The notes below the pieces were generated by a model. That model was not told the origin of the DNA. It worked only from the letters and a program-made list of their open reading frames with translations, and searched no databases. Position numbers and translations under genes: made by a program. From Haplosporangium gracile (Eukaryota; Mortierellomycota; Mortierellomycetes; Mortierellales; Mortierellaceae), in contig JAAAUF010000186.1 in the NCBI GenBank assembly GCA_015499985.1, positions 2,601 through 50,934 on the forward strand: a stretch of DNA of 48,334 bases, written 5' to 3'. Position 1 is the first letter of the stretch; every line of letters starts with the position of its first letter. Below are positions 1 through 12,237 of this stretch, piece after piece.

Positions 1-3000
1 AAAAAAAAAAAAAGAAATGTAACTTGGAAATAAAAAGATGGCAGACCCTTCCACCTTTTTTTTTTTTTTTTTTTGCTATCGGCCATCTCTCCCTTTTGCT
101 CTGTTCAGCCTGTCTTGTCTTGTCGGCCACGCTATCAAACAAACTTGCACAAACTGGAATTGGACATCGAACCAATTGTTGTTCTTCACAACCGCGACAA
201 CCGACACCGGACACTACTACTTATAAAGCAACTATATCCAACCGCAACCCAAACAAAATGAGCAAAAGGGTTTTCTATCTCACACTACCCAACGAGGTCC
301 TCTTATTTTTCTTCCTTTTGTGCGGGAGACAGGTAGGTTGGGGAGAGGATTCGCTACTGTTCATATTCAGTTCAATTCTAGCTCCAATCCTTCTCGCTCC
401 CTCTCCCCATCACAATTATTGCTATTTCAACCATCTTTCGCTCGTCAACACACACACTCTCTCTCCAGCATTCACTTCACTCATCTACATGAAAAAGTAG
501 TACTCGCTGATGAAAATGCATTGTGATTTCTTTTTCGCATAACCTGTCTGCCGCCCTGTGTCAATCCCCATCGTCAATTGGTTCTTACTCACCTCAATCA
601 AAAAAAAGGAATATGCCAGCCCCCTGCTTTTTCGAGGCGTCGTTTTGACTGAGTTAATGCGCTTTGGCAGAATTCAAGTCTCTCTGTATACGCAAAAAGA
701 AAGCGTCCAGGGATCGCGTCCTCTTTTGCATTCATTCCTTCCCTCCGCCTTCCTACCTTTTTTCCCCTTTAGACTTTTTTTTTTCGCATTCTTTCTTTCA
801 TTCACTTTTGCTGACTCTGAACCCTTGAAGCTGCGAATGAAAACAACTTTTTTATATACAATTTTTTTTTGTCCGCTCAACTTCAACTTTTCCACGGACT
901 TTTGTATGGTCGTGTGTACGGTAACTCCTTTGACATTTTTTTACTCCTGTTGAGTCCATGCTTTCTCGACGTTTAAACAAGTTGTTTGTCTCCTCTCAAT
1001 CTCACCCTCGACTAACCGAAGATAAGTAACAGTGACAAATCAGTCCTTTGATATGGACCTAAAACATCACTGATCAAACAACAATAAAAAATAAAATCAC
1101 TCAAACAAATAAAAAAGGAGTGATGTGTGCCTGAATTATAATCTCGCAGGGCACAGCTGCACAAACCAGATAATGCGGCAGATCAGACTGTGGTAAGGAG
1201 GGTGATAGAGCATTATTGCTTATTCTTTCTCATCCACCTCCACACAGTATGTTCCGATAGCATCTCTATTTCTCTTCAATTGAACACCTTTGGGATCTCT
1301 CTCTCTCTCTTTCCCGAAGAGAAGGAAATGGAAGGAGGCGGTTGACCGAGAGACTGCACAAAAAAGCGCTTATCTCTGAAGTGTCAGAGTGCAGTAGTTA
1401 TTTTTGGTTAGTCGGCCCCGCATTTTTTGATTTCCATTTCAAGAAATCAGGGCTTATTTTGTTTTTGTATACGAAATAAAAAAAATTAAAGCCAGCCCTC
1501 CTTCTCCCCCTCGCCCACCGGACCAGCGTGGAGGAATTCGGAAAGAACACACACAACTGAAAGTAAAAAGAAGGAATCAATTCCACAACGAGACGACGAC
1601 TCGATCTTCCTCAAGCTCCTTTACTGTTCTTGCTCTTATTATGAACAAAACGGCAAATGGTGTCGATGACTCCTACAGTGAAGAATGGTCAGCAGGCAGA
1701 GACACACTTTTCGTGAGCTTGAAAAGATGACTTTTATTTTGATCCGTGAATGTTGTTTTCTTACAGATCGGACAAAATAGCAACAAGCTCATAGCACAAT
1801 TATCCATGAACAATGATCAAATCCGTCAATGATACACAAATAAAAGAAGTGCTGTAAGCAACCGAGATAAAAAACAAAAGATGGAGAGAGGATGTGGCTT
1901 CTTCTTCTTCTTTCTCCCTCTTGTGTTCTTACGATTCCATGGTAGGATAGAAGGTTGAGGAAGAACAAAAATAGTTGATTCCACGCGTTGACCCACATCT
2001 CGTTTTTTCTAACCACTATACACGCGTTTAACACCCCCTCTTTGGAAAATTGATCTTCTCTTCTTTCTTTCTCCTTCCTTTCCATCCTCCTCTTCTGTTT
2101 CTCCTCCCTTTTTGACTCTAACCGTTGGGCAAGGCCGAAGAAAATGACAAAACAAAGGGGAGTAGCAATAACAACAGCGGCATCTCTACCAACAGCCCCA
2201 GATCAAGAGCATTTGTACATCTCTCTTTCAGCAGAACCCGTAATTTTTACAGAAAACTTCGATGGGTGGTTGAACAGTATACCACTCTAGTTTATACTGA
2301 GGACGTCACCGGGGAATAACCAGACTAGTCGTAGAGACTAAACCTTTTGATGACATCAATGCAAAGGTAATTTTCTACCAAGACGATGTAAGAGGAGGAG
2401 GAAGAGAAGGAGTGTTCCAGCTTTTCTGTGAGTCTTTCCCTCGTGCTATTATATCTTTGTTTAGTTGACATTGCTAGGTAGTGTGTTGTTTCGATCTTTT
2501 GTTGTTGTTGTTGTTGTGCTGTTGCTTCGATCTGAGCGATCTCATTTTCCTCAGCACCACTATCTCATTTCACCGGAGGATGAGGGGCGTCTGTCAAGCT
2601 TTAGTAGCGAGTGGGGAGGGACATAAAAAAGATTCCGAAACCTTCCCTTATCATCCACGTGCATAGTGACAAGTCACTTTTTCAGTTTTCTTCATGTGAT
2701 GAAAATTAAGGTTGCTGCTGTTGTCGTTGCAGCTTGGTGTTCAGGCACCACAAACCCAAACAAAACATGTCTTTTGATGGACAGAATTGTTTGCCGTTCT
2801 GGACTGCATCGATGGACGACAAAAAGGTCGCAGCGATATCATGTGACAGGATAGCTCAGTTTCTTTGTCCTGTCTTCAAGCCATGCCGCGTGGCCCTTGT
2901 CGTGAGAAAATATTTTTTTCTTCATTGAAGCAGAGTAAGGGCATCGAGCAGAGCGGAGAATTGCCCCTGCCACAAACGCAGAGTACAGTGCACGGGTCCT

Positions 3001-3253
3001 TACGACGACCAGACTTCGCCGGGACGATTTATAGTCTCTCTTTAGCTAATAAAACCGCTTTGAACCACTTCAACTCGGTGCCAGTTCTCATGTCGCAGAT
3101 GTGGAAACGACAGTGCTAGCCCTTTTTCAACTTCAACGACTTCAAAATGAACACCTCGGACGAGTTATGTGACTGCCATTCTAGCGACAGAGGCTTTTCT
3201 TTGGCTGCTGGTTGCTTTGAGTTGTGCTTTTATTTGATACTTGCAACGCAATC
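1..3253. other. gene-poor 5' stretch of the window
   Basis: I can support no gene in these 3.2 kb. The stretch opens with a poly-A run (1-13) and holds several T-rich homopolymers. A TATAAA lies at 222-227, about 30 bp before an ATG at 258 that opens only a short low-complexity frame. A (GTT)n tract lies near 2499-2516. The last few hundred bases should be the promoter and leader of MCM10. Short frames near 2125-2319 and 2767-2928 have fairly coding-like codons but no recognisable domain, and their flanking splice sites do not connect to anything. Confidence 0.6.
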
Positions 3254-6200
3254 ATGGAGAGCGACGGATCAGCTAAGGATGTCCCTGACCAGGACAGGGA
3301 CAACGACGATGTTGCGCAGGGGAATCAGCAGGAAGAGCCAGACACTCTCGACATTCAATCAGGAACAGAGTTGACGTCCGCCATTTCAAACAAAGCAAAC
3401 AACACACACAAGCAGCTCTCACCCATCAGGTCCACACCTGTCAAGACCCACCACGAAACAAAGAGGCAACGGAGCGCCTCGCCTACAGGACCAACTACAT
3501 CTGATGATGAAGACTGTACGCTGAAGCATCATTTATGTTGTTCATGCTGTTTTGGTCTTACTGGAACAACAGTGGCACACATCTCTAACTTTTAATTTAC
3601 TATCCTCATTGTTCAGTAGCGCTTCTGGAGGAGGTTTCGAGGATAAAGGCACAATTGGAGGCGAAAATGCGAGCCAAAAAGAAAGCCAGGACATTAGAAG
3701 CTGAAGGAGATCAAAGTCGTGGAAGCAACACGCCATCAAAGGGGGCACAAACATCACTTACTAAGCAGCATTCGTCTCCAGCACTATCAGCAGCAGAAGA
3801 AGAAGATGAGGATCTGTTTGTTCTAACGACTACCAACACGACCACACCTCCGACAACCCGGACGCCACTGTCTTCACCCGGATTCAAGACACCTTCGCCT
3901 CCCGCACGCACAAAGTTGCTCATGTCACCGTCCTCAGGAGCGTCCGCACGGAAACGTCAACACAGCCCTTCGCCCATGCCGAGGAGATCCCCGAGAGGAC
4001 TGACAATGTCGCCAAGAGGAACTCTTTCATCAACACCACTGAGCTCTTTCTCTGGTCAGAGTCGATTCTTGCAGAGGTTGGACAATGCAGCAGAATCTAA
4101 AGTTTCGTTGGATACAAAGGAAGGCGGTGTTGAGGCTGAAGTACCGCTGGAGGTGGAAGAGGAGGATGACTTTGATGATGCCCTGTTGGAATCTGCGCTG
4201 GACCAGGAGGATTTTGCAGACGACTTTTCACCAAAGCATGAAAGTATCGGCAAACCCGACCTTACACTTTCGCCCAGGTTGAAGAGTATGATGAAACCCG
4301 ACTTTGGTCTTTCGCCTAACAAGAGGAAGGTAAACCACCCCGACTTTACATCATCGACTACGAGTTCCAATGGAGGACTGACGGGACGGATAGAACAAAA
4401 TGCAAGTCCGGCTGGTACTCGCTCGACAATGTCTAGTCTAACAGAGGCGGTCATTACTAAGCAGCAGGAGAGGCTGGCCGTGCAAGCAGCTCAGCAAGGA
4501 CCCAAAGCCACATTCAGGACCGTTGGAACTGATTCCCTTCCTGCCTCTACTCGGGAAGCTACTCGGTTGGGTCACGCGGCGGGACTTGATCCTCTATCTG
4601 GAGTTCGACTGAGGTGAGTGGATATGATGACTAGAACAATGTATTTGTTGTGATGTGATTACTGAATTGTGATAATGAAACAGCGAGCATGGCTGACTTT
4701 TGTTGTTCTTTATCACTTCATTTTCCTCAAAAAGGTCACGGATAACATCCTGCGAGGATGCTACAAGGATGACACGCGACATCTGCAATATACCCATCAA
4801 GGACCACGACAGCATCCGTGCAAGGACAGAGCAGCGTATGAAAGCAGGATTGCTACCGTCGTCCTCTGCGGCAGGTGTTCTTCGCCCTAAAAACGACTCA
4901 AAACGAGGATCTGGGCCTTCCGACTCGACACCTGGGCATTGGATGGTTGCAGGAGTCGTTGGAGCGAAATCAAAACCAAAGATGACTGCCAAAAAAGTTC
5001 AGTACTGTCATTTCCAACTGAGCGACCTTCGCAGTGCTTTAATCAACGTGTTTTTATTCCGGGACGTCATGGAGAGGCATTATGAGGGGCTTCGGATAGG
5101 CGATGTCGTTGCCATTATGAACCCCAAAGTTTTGAGCCAAGCCGAGGTATGACTATTACATGTAACGATACATCACCAGCTCTTTATTGCAGTCCTTGAA
5201 TTATTGCTAATTCGTTCATTTCTACGATATCCATGGCAATAATTAGCGCTCAGGAACTTTGGGAGTTGAGGTCGAGCATCCTGATTGTTTACTGGTCCTT
5301 GGAACAAGTACGGATTTTGGACTATGCGAGGCGGTCAAACTGAACGGCGACAATTGCAATAGGCCCCTCGACAAGAGAGCATCCAGTTACTGCAGCTATC
5401 ATATCATGATGGTAGCCAACAAGGGGCGTAACCAACGGGGGAGTCTCATTGTTGGTACCAGCTCTATCTTAGACCTGGACAAATCTGCATCTCGGTCATT
5501 CAAACCGCCTGGGCCACACAGGGCTGGAGGAGGACCTCCAAGATTATCGTCGTCGAGTTTTCTCCAAGGCGCGAGTAAAGGGCCACCTCAAGAGACGACA
5601 TATCTTTTTGACGATGGCGGTATTGGCACATCACTCATGGCGGATCCCAAGAAACCCAAGAAGGCCATCAATCAATCCGATGACGGATTGTCTGCGTTCC
5701 TGATGACCCAGAACAACCCAGGCGGTCACTATCTGAGGCAGGCAAAGGAGAGCAAGGATGTGACTTGGGCCAAAGACGTGCCTTCTCCTAGTAAGTTACT
5801 CCATCGTTCGTATTTGTAATGAACGTTGGGAAAAGCGGACACATTGGGTTGGCAAACTAATTATATATATGTTTTTTTTTTCTGTAAATGTGTTCCAGAA
5901 ACGCCAACAAAGAACTCGGAGCTGTTCCCTGCAGAGATGGTTCGTCGAATGGGTTATGATCCGGTCACAGGACAGTTTGTTCCAGGAAGTCCAAAGAGGA
6001 TGAACGAGGACCTCGAGGCACGAGAACGTTCCCTGCGACTCTTGGCGGAACGTGTTCGATCTCCACCATCATCACCCCTGTCTAGTTTTTCACCAACTGG
6101 GCATAGGCACACAATGGTGGTTAAGGGCATGACGAGAGTCATCGCACAACCAAAGTCAAAAGCGGCCCAAGCGCCTGGGAAAACAACATCAGGAAAGGAA

Positions 6201-6797
6201 GTCGATGGAGATGTGTTCTTTCGACAGAGAGGAGCAGCAACAAGCACACCAGGAGGTAGTGGTGAGTCGCCTTTGACGAGTCCAAAGAAGTGGGTGGACC
6301 TTGACGGTAGCAGCGAGAGTGATCCCGAACTGGATGACGATGGCAACCCGTTCTTGTCGCTCAGCCAGCAGCGTAACAAGAACCTTCAAGAGGCGAAGGG
6401 GGCGGTCGGTAAAGGAGCAATGTCTGGCAGTCGTTCAGTCGCTCCCTCGAGTTCCGGGTCTGCTTCAACGTCAGCGATGCCTTCACTATCTCGGCTGGGT
6501 CTCAAGCCTCTGATGAGTGGGGCGCCCGGTCGAGCTCAAGTACCTGCATCGTCCTCGTCTGCATCCAAGACGATGCTTTTGCAGAGAACTGAGCCCAAGA
6601 TTGAGAAACTTACGACAAGCGTAATTGTCCCATCCGATACCCAACCTCCTACAAGCACATCTAATACATTCACGACAAATGGCAGGAGCAGCAGAAGTAG
6701 AAACTTCAATGACAATGGCAATGGCGGTGGCAGTAGTATTAGTAGGAGTGCAGGCACCGGAAAGGCTGACGCCAAATACGTTGACCTAAGTGATTAA
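3254..6797 (+). CDS. MCM10: DNA replication initiation factor Mcm10
   Basis: Mcm10 binds ssDNA and the CMG helicase, helps origin firing and recruits DNA polymerase alpha in the nucleus. I see five exons: 3254-3515, 3617-4613, 4735-5146, 5247-5790 and 5899-6797, all phase-consistent, giving 1037 residues. Diagnostic parts are a short coiled segment (ALLEEVSRIKAQLEAKM, about residue 90); the start of the OB-fold (DPLSGVRLRSRI, about 410-425) with the core continuing through HFQLSDLRSALINVFLFRD and GDVVAIMNPKVL; and the Mcm10 zinc finger with ligands Cys584, Cys594, Cys606 and His609 (C-x9-C-x11-C-x2-H). The region between residues 100 and 400 and the C-terminal 300 residues are Ser/Pro/Thr-rich and look disordered. 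The start is the first ATG in frame. An overlapping out-of-frame upstream ATG lies at 3147. Family identity is firm; exact exon edges are predicted. Confidence 0.95.
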
Positions 6798-6965
6798 AAA
6801 AGAAACGAGCACTGAGGTTATTCCTGTCCGTGGTGGAGAATGCTGAGAGCCTTGATACATATTTCTCGCCCACCAGTCATTCAGTCGCGTTTGGCAAATC
6901 CATTTTTGTGAAGATGCGGAAACCCCTACCCAAAAGGGCTCACAAAGACATAAAACAGGTCTACT

Positions 6966-6971
6966 AATAAA
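6966..6971 (+). terminator. AATAAA polyadenylation signal of MCM10
   Basis: A canonical AATAAA lies about 170 bp after the MCM10 stop codon, and no other same-strand gene is nearby. Cleavage would be expected shortly downstream. Confidence 0.45.
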
Positions 6972-7100
6972 CCTTCTGCATGCGAATGCAATTTATATGG
7001 CCATTGGCATGTTCTCTATGTCGCTGCTCCCGGCAAATGTTTCTTGTTAATAATGAGAGACTGGTTGCCGGTTTATCTTTGGATAAACGGTGTTGGTGAT

Positions 7101-7121
7101 GGTGGTGGTGGTGGTGGTGGT
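7101..7121. repeat. (GGT)7 microsatellite
   Basis: Seven GGT units in noncoding DNA downstream of MCM10. Confidence 0.85.
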
Positions 7122-8295
7122 CAGGCAGCCAACGGAACAGCTTGATAAGGACAGCATATCGATGGGGAAGAGGCAGAGTGTAAAAAGGAGAGAAAAGGGG
7201 CCATGGCATGGCAATGTGGCATTTGGTTTGTAAAATAGGAGAACTCTGCATCCAATCCACAGCACACAACACAAAGCACAAACACCACACAACTCCCTTC
7301 CTTCTCTCTTTTTTCTTTTTTGGTTTGTTTTTCTCTTTTTCTTTTTGCTCACTCAACTTAACTCAAACATCAATACACCAAGCACACACACTTCCTTCCA
7401 CACACACACTCTCTCTTTCTTGTTCTCCTTTCTCTCTTCCTTATTTTTTCTCTCGTCCATCACCACTCTCCATTCTTCTCATCAACCTCCCTTCCCCCCT
7501 CTCTTTCGTTTCATTCCCCTACACCCTGCATAGTCATCAACTACTTCCGCCACTCACGAACCCACCCCCTTGCACCTTGCGCCCTGCACCCTTGCTACTT
7601 GTCTTCTCCTCACTCGTCGCCTATACATAATACCCCGCACTTTTTACTTGCCTTTCCTTTCAAACCAAGGATTCAAAACAGTACGTCTTACCTTCCTTCT
7701 TTTGGTCTCGCAGATCCATTTCTCTCAGTGAGAACAACACCAAACAACACCCTTCCTCCCACCCCTCCACATTCTTTTTCTTGTACTACAAAAGGAGGGT
7801 TAGTGTCGATTGGAGTAGTACCCTTCAAAACACTCAAAAGCGTGAACAGGGGGTGCCAGAAACCAGTGCTTTGTTTTCTATGTCCTTGCTCTTGTGACAA
7901 GACCCACAGGCGTATTCGTTTTCTACATCCTCCTTAACGGTTCTATCACACCTCTCTGATGCCTCTTTTCAGTTGGAGATGTCCCCATTCTGTTTGAAGA
8001 AGCGCTATTAACGTATCTTCCCCATGACACATTGTATTTGTTGTTTTGTCGCATTGGATTGAGAAAGACTCCTTGGGTTTGGGCATAGGCGAGGAGACAG
8101 TAACAGAACAGCTCTCCTTTTTGTTAACTGGACTTTTTCTTTTTGACCAAAAGGGATATTCATTAATTTGTCTAACACTCAAGGGTCACTGAAGAGAGGA
8201 GTCTTTCTCCGCTGTTTATTTTAATATTGTCGAAGGGGAGGGGCCAAAGAGGATCACAGCATAATAAAAAGGGGGTACCCAGCTCGGCTGTTTAT

Positions 8296-8299
<4 letters not shown>

Positions 8300-8327
<28 letters not shown>
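8300..8327. repeat. (TG)14 microsatellite
   Basis: An uninterrupted TG dinucleotide run about 475 bp upstream of the GAS2-domain gene start. Runs of this type are length-polymorphic and can form Z-DNA. Confidence 0.9.
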
Positions 8328-8331
<4 letters not shown>

Positions 8332-8802
8332 GGGATGTAACGTAAAAACCTGCGTGTTCGTAAGCTTTGAGGGCCTCTTACTCTTGTCAATTCCGAATAA
8401 ACGAAAAGGCAAAAAAAGTGCTCATTAACGTTAATTTTGGGCCAATTTTATAATTCGCCGCTCCATTATCTTCAGCATGAATGGACTCTTTTATTAACTT
8501 GTCCTTTCTCATTTCCTTTTTTCCACAACCTTGCAGCAGTGAACTATACCCTACCTCTATTCTTGTGGATCTCTTAAACACCCTTTTACGGCAATCAATA
8601 GCAGCAAATTCCCACAACAGTCTATAATGTAGGTACTCTCAACTGCAGCAGTTATTACTGCCCTAGTTCCTGCTCCCTTTGCTTTATTCTCGTTCCTTTG
8701 TCGTAATCTTCTTGGCTATGCTGGTTCATCGCTCTATGACCCGCCGCTCAATCGCTCATTATCACTCACATGCCGGTTACCCATCATCCTTGATCTAGCT
8801 AA

Positions 8803-11800
8803 ATGTCCTCAGAACACGATACCACTGCGTCATCGCAATCGGCGCCGTCGTCATCAACATCATCGTCACAGGGAACGCGATCGCTCTTCAACTCGTATCA
8901 TTCACAGCTCGACAGCCTCAAACGACTACCAGTACCCTATGGCGATCTCTATCATACCCTTTCAGCATTCGACTCTACTTCAATTGATGCCGTCGGCGCT
9001 ATATTTCGGAAAGCAACTTCAGATCTGAGTGCATGGCTCGAGACGGCAGAAATGACAGTATATGGTCTGGAGATGGATGTCGAACAGGACGGAGTCAGCG
9101 ACGGAAGGGATGTCGGCGAGATTGACGTGATGATGAATCGCTTCCAACCCAACATTAGTATGTTGATCGAGCTCAAGGACAAGATGCGACCCAAACTACA
9201 TACCGCAGCGATCGACGGAGCGTTGCCTTCCGAGGACGACGATGTGTTGGCAGAGGCACCCATGACAGACCAGGAGCTACAGGAAACAATACATGCTGTT
9301 GAATCAAGTTGGAACTCTCTCAAGGCGATGGTCGTGAAGGTCAAGGGCATTATTGCCAGCATAAGGACTCGAGGCGACCATTTGACGCGGATGGAGAACG
9401 TGCTGGGAGAAATCGAGGAGATTGGTTTGAAGATGGACAGCTTCCAGGAGGAGAGGACGCGTTGCACTCCAGACGTGGGGACACCAAAGTCGGTTCGGTC
9501 ACCGCCTAGTCCAACGCTGTCGCATTCTTCAACAACGACCGAGACGATGACTATCAGCTCGGAGGTAACCCAGTCCAAGCAGAGGAACACTGAGATGTTA
9601 ACACTTTTGGATTCTCGGATCGAACTACTGGAATCTGTTATTCAATCCCTCAGCACGGATATTGAAGCTCAATCAGCGGGCGACACTGAGAAGGAAGGAT
9701 TGCTGGATCAATTCCGTCATCTCACCAAGCTGTGGATGGAACTTAAGGCACGGAGGGAGAAGATTGGCGAGGAAATCAAGGAAGAACGCTGGTTGGGAGT
9801 ATTTGACCAGGTAGCAGGACAGGTCGAGTCGATGATGGAGTCGCTGGGCAGGGCTATCATCCATTGCAAGGGACTCATCGATCAAATCAAGAACATGGTT
9901 AAGGAAAAGGTCATCCCGACAGCGCCCATCGATCGCGACCACCTCTACACTATCTTCAAGAGCTTTGAAGCCAAGCACAAGTACTATGCGCCCGCAGTTA
10001 ACAAGATGCTCAATATGTTGGAGAACGGGATTGATAGTCGGATGACCAGGAACATCGATGTGATTCAGAAACACAGGGCTATGAAGGTGACCTGGGAACA
10101 ACTGCGCGGAAGCCTGGATCGAGTCGAACTGGACCTGAACGACATTGAGAGCATGCTCGACATCTTGGATGCGTCTATTCCTTCCTACATGCCCACATTG
10201 CCAGCACAACTACCTGAGAAGCCGCTCTTTGTTATGCGCAAACCTCAGACTCAGGCAGAGTGGAAGGCACCCGGTCCACCTACGCTGTTCCAACCATCTC
10301 ATCAAACCCAGCAACCTCAACGTGGTCGACGACCTCCGCCTACAACCTCAGCATCGACATATCAGAATCCCACTCAGTCGTCTCTACGGTCAAGGACACG
10401 ATCGCCATTGAATGTTACTCCTCCCACTCCTCGCCACCGACCCTGGTCCCCTGCTCCGTCTTTCGGCAGCATGTCGTCGATGCTCTCACCCAATATGAAC
10501 ACTAGCTATCGAGCTCTCAGCCGCAGCCCTTCACCGACTCCTTCGAGAGCTAACTCAGATAAGCCACGTCCATGGTGCCCCAGGTGAGATTTTTTTGTCT
10601 GTTTTGCGCTTTTTGATGAGAGCACTTTTGAATGGTCAATCGATCACTGGACGATAAATTGTTTGACTAAATTTATCTTAAATTCCTTAGCACGAAAACT
10701 TCATCGCCGTCCATTCCTGGAATACCGTACGCGCCGTCAACAGCATCGACATATTTTCCTCGTTCAACATCATCAATGGGTCTGCGTCGTGATGCCAGCC
10801 CTTCGCCAGCGCCCTTGAGTCGATCAGCATCCGTAATGGCAAGGAACAGGAGCTCATCATGCACTCCATCGCTCAACAGAAGTTCGTCGGATCTCAGGCC
10901 TGTATTTTCTCCAGTGGGCAGTTTGAGCAAATTGTCATCAGGAAGCCAGCCAACGTCATCGATGCCGGCGGTGGCAGAAGCAGCAGCAACGGGTTCAACA
11001 ATAATCGCCTTTGGACGGAAAACTCAGCTCAAATTACCACCGCCAGTCGTCACCAACTCTAACAGACTTCGACAGAACTCTGCACCAGGTCCTGCACCAT
11101 CTCATCTTCGATCAGTCAGTCCCAGTCCCATGGTTCGGAGCCGTGACCTTCCCACTGGTGGTGCTATCACAGCAAGCACACAATCATCGTCCTCGCGTCG
11201 TCCCATGTTCTCCCCTCCTTCAGCACGGTCGAGACAATCTAGCGTGCAGAATGGACAATCGAATCAGGCGAGTGAGAACCATCTCCTCTCCCGTCATCGT
11301 CGACCATCGCTTGGAACATCCAAACTCACTTCGTCGACCTACGATCTCGACAGATTAGACTCCGCCTATGAATCTGTCCCTGGATCAGCTGTTGGCCATG
11401 GCAATCCTGTCTTTGACGAACCAGTTAGTCCTTCAGCATCGTCTTCGTCCTCTGTGAGCTCACTCAGTCGGATGCCTTATACCCAGCAGACTCGCCAGTC
11501 GTCCAAGACGAGCTTGCCGAGCCTTATGAAGGAGATGTCGATCAACAACTCTCCAGCCCCAAGACCGTATGCTGCTACTCGCGGGGATGCCTTGGATGAT
11601 GAGTTTGCGAGGATTTTGAATGCGAGCCCGATGCAGATGCAGGTCAGGAGACTTGCAAAGGGCAAGTACTACTTTGGTGGCAAAGTGGAGGAATTGAGCG
11701 CCGGTGGACACTCTGCAGTGGGTGGCAAGATGGTGTTGTGTCGATTGATGGAGCATGGACGCCCCGCGAATGCGAATGCGAATGGAGCTGAGGATGACTC

Positions 11801-12119
11801 TGGTGTCTCTAGCTGTGGTAGTCACAGTGGAACTGAGGATGCTATTATTCAGCAACAACAGCAATTGAAGCGGCAACCGACTGTATCGCGACCGGTCCCT
11901 GCGGCAGTCAAGAATACTACTCTTCGACGGCCCGAGCCTGCTGCTCAACGAAGCGCCCAACCTCGAGCTACGTCAAATACATCGACGACATCTACAGCTG
12001 GAAAGAGTAGGAAGGTGATGGTCCGTGTTGGAGGTGGATGGCAGGATTTGGACCTGTTCCTGTTGGACCATTTTTCCCTTACCAAGGAGCCTGTCTCTCT
12101 GCGTGGTTTGGAACATTAG
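8803..12119 (+). CDS. Kar9-like / GAS2-domain cytoskeletal linker
   Basis: Two exons, 8803-10583 and 10691-12119, give 1069 residues. The first 450 residues are helical with few Ser/Pro stretches and include LPVPYGDLYHTLSAFDST and FRKATSDLSAWLETAE, a pattern I associate with the fungal Kar9 family, whose members link microtubule plus ends to the cortex and myosin. A very long Ser/Pro/Arg-rich middle (about 450-890) follows. The C-terminus, about 896-1060, carries a GAS2/GAR domain, recognisable by KVEELSAGGHSAVGGKMVLCRL and VMVRVGGGWQDLDLFLLDH; GAS2 domains bind microtubules. A low-complexity insert (NANANGAEDDSG) splits the GAS2 domain. Inferred role: microtubule-to-cortex linker in nuclear or spindle positioning. 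The GAS2 call is strong, the Kar9 call moderate. The 3' neighbour begins only 118 bp after this stop. Confidence 0.82.
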
Positions 12120-12237
12120 GCAAGCAGATATAAAGTTTTTTTTTATCCTTTTTGTGTGTCGTGTGCATTGTGCAGGAAAAATTACTGCCTTTCTACTTTC
12201 CCACCATTTTTGCTTTCATAACTCAATCAACTACAGT

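Larger units (their letters stand above)
6972..8802. other. intergenic region and pyrimidine-rich leader of the GAS2-domain gene
   Basis: No gene is supported here. The segment holds a (GGT)n run at 7101-7121, a long C/T-rich tract from about 7260 to 7620 typical of promoters and leaders in this window, and a (TG)14 microsatellite at 8300-8327. A seven-codon upstream ORF at 8770-8793 ends nine bases before the start codon at 8803. Confidence 0.5.

Noticed and set aside
258..332. ATG at 258 after a TATAAA, reading MSKRVFYLTLPNEVLLFFF, which loosely recalls an F-box (LPNEVLL) and ends at a CAG/GTAGGT donor-like site
   Set aside because: The frame turns into low-complexity Phe/Ser/Leu sequence, no downstream exon continues an F-box or LRR protein, and the similarity is one short motif.
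2125..2319. Open frame of 64 codons with Asn/Ser-rich content
   Set aside because: It starts at TTG rather than ATG, has stops just upstream, no domain, and no plausible splicing partner.
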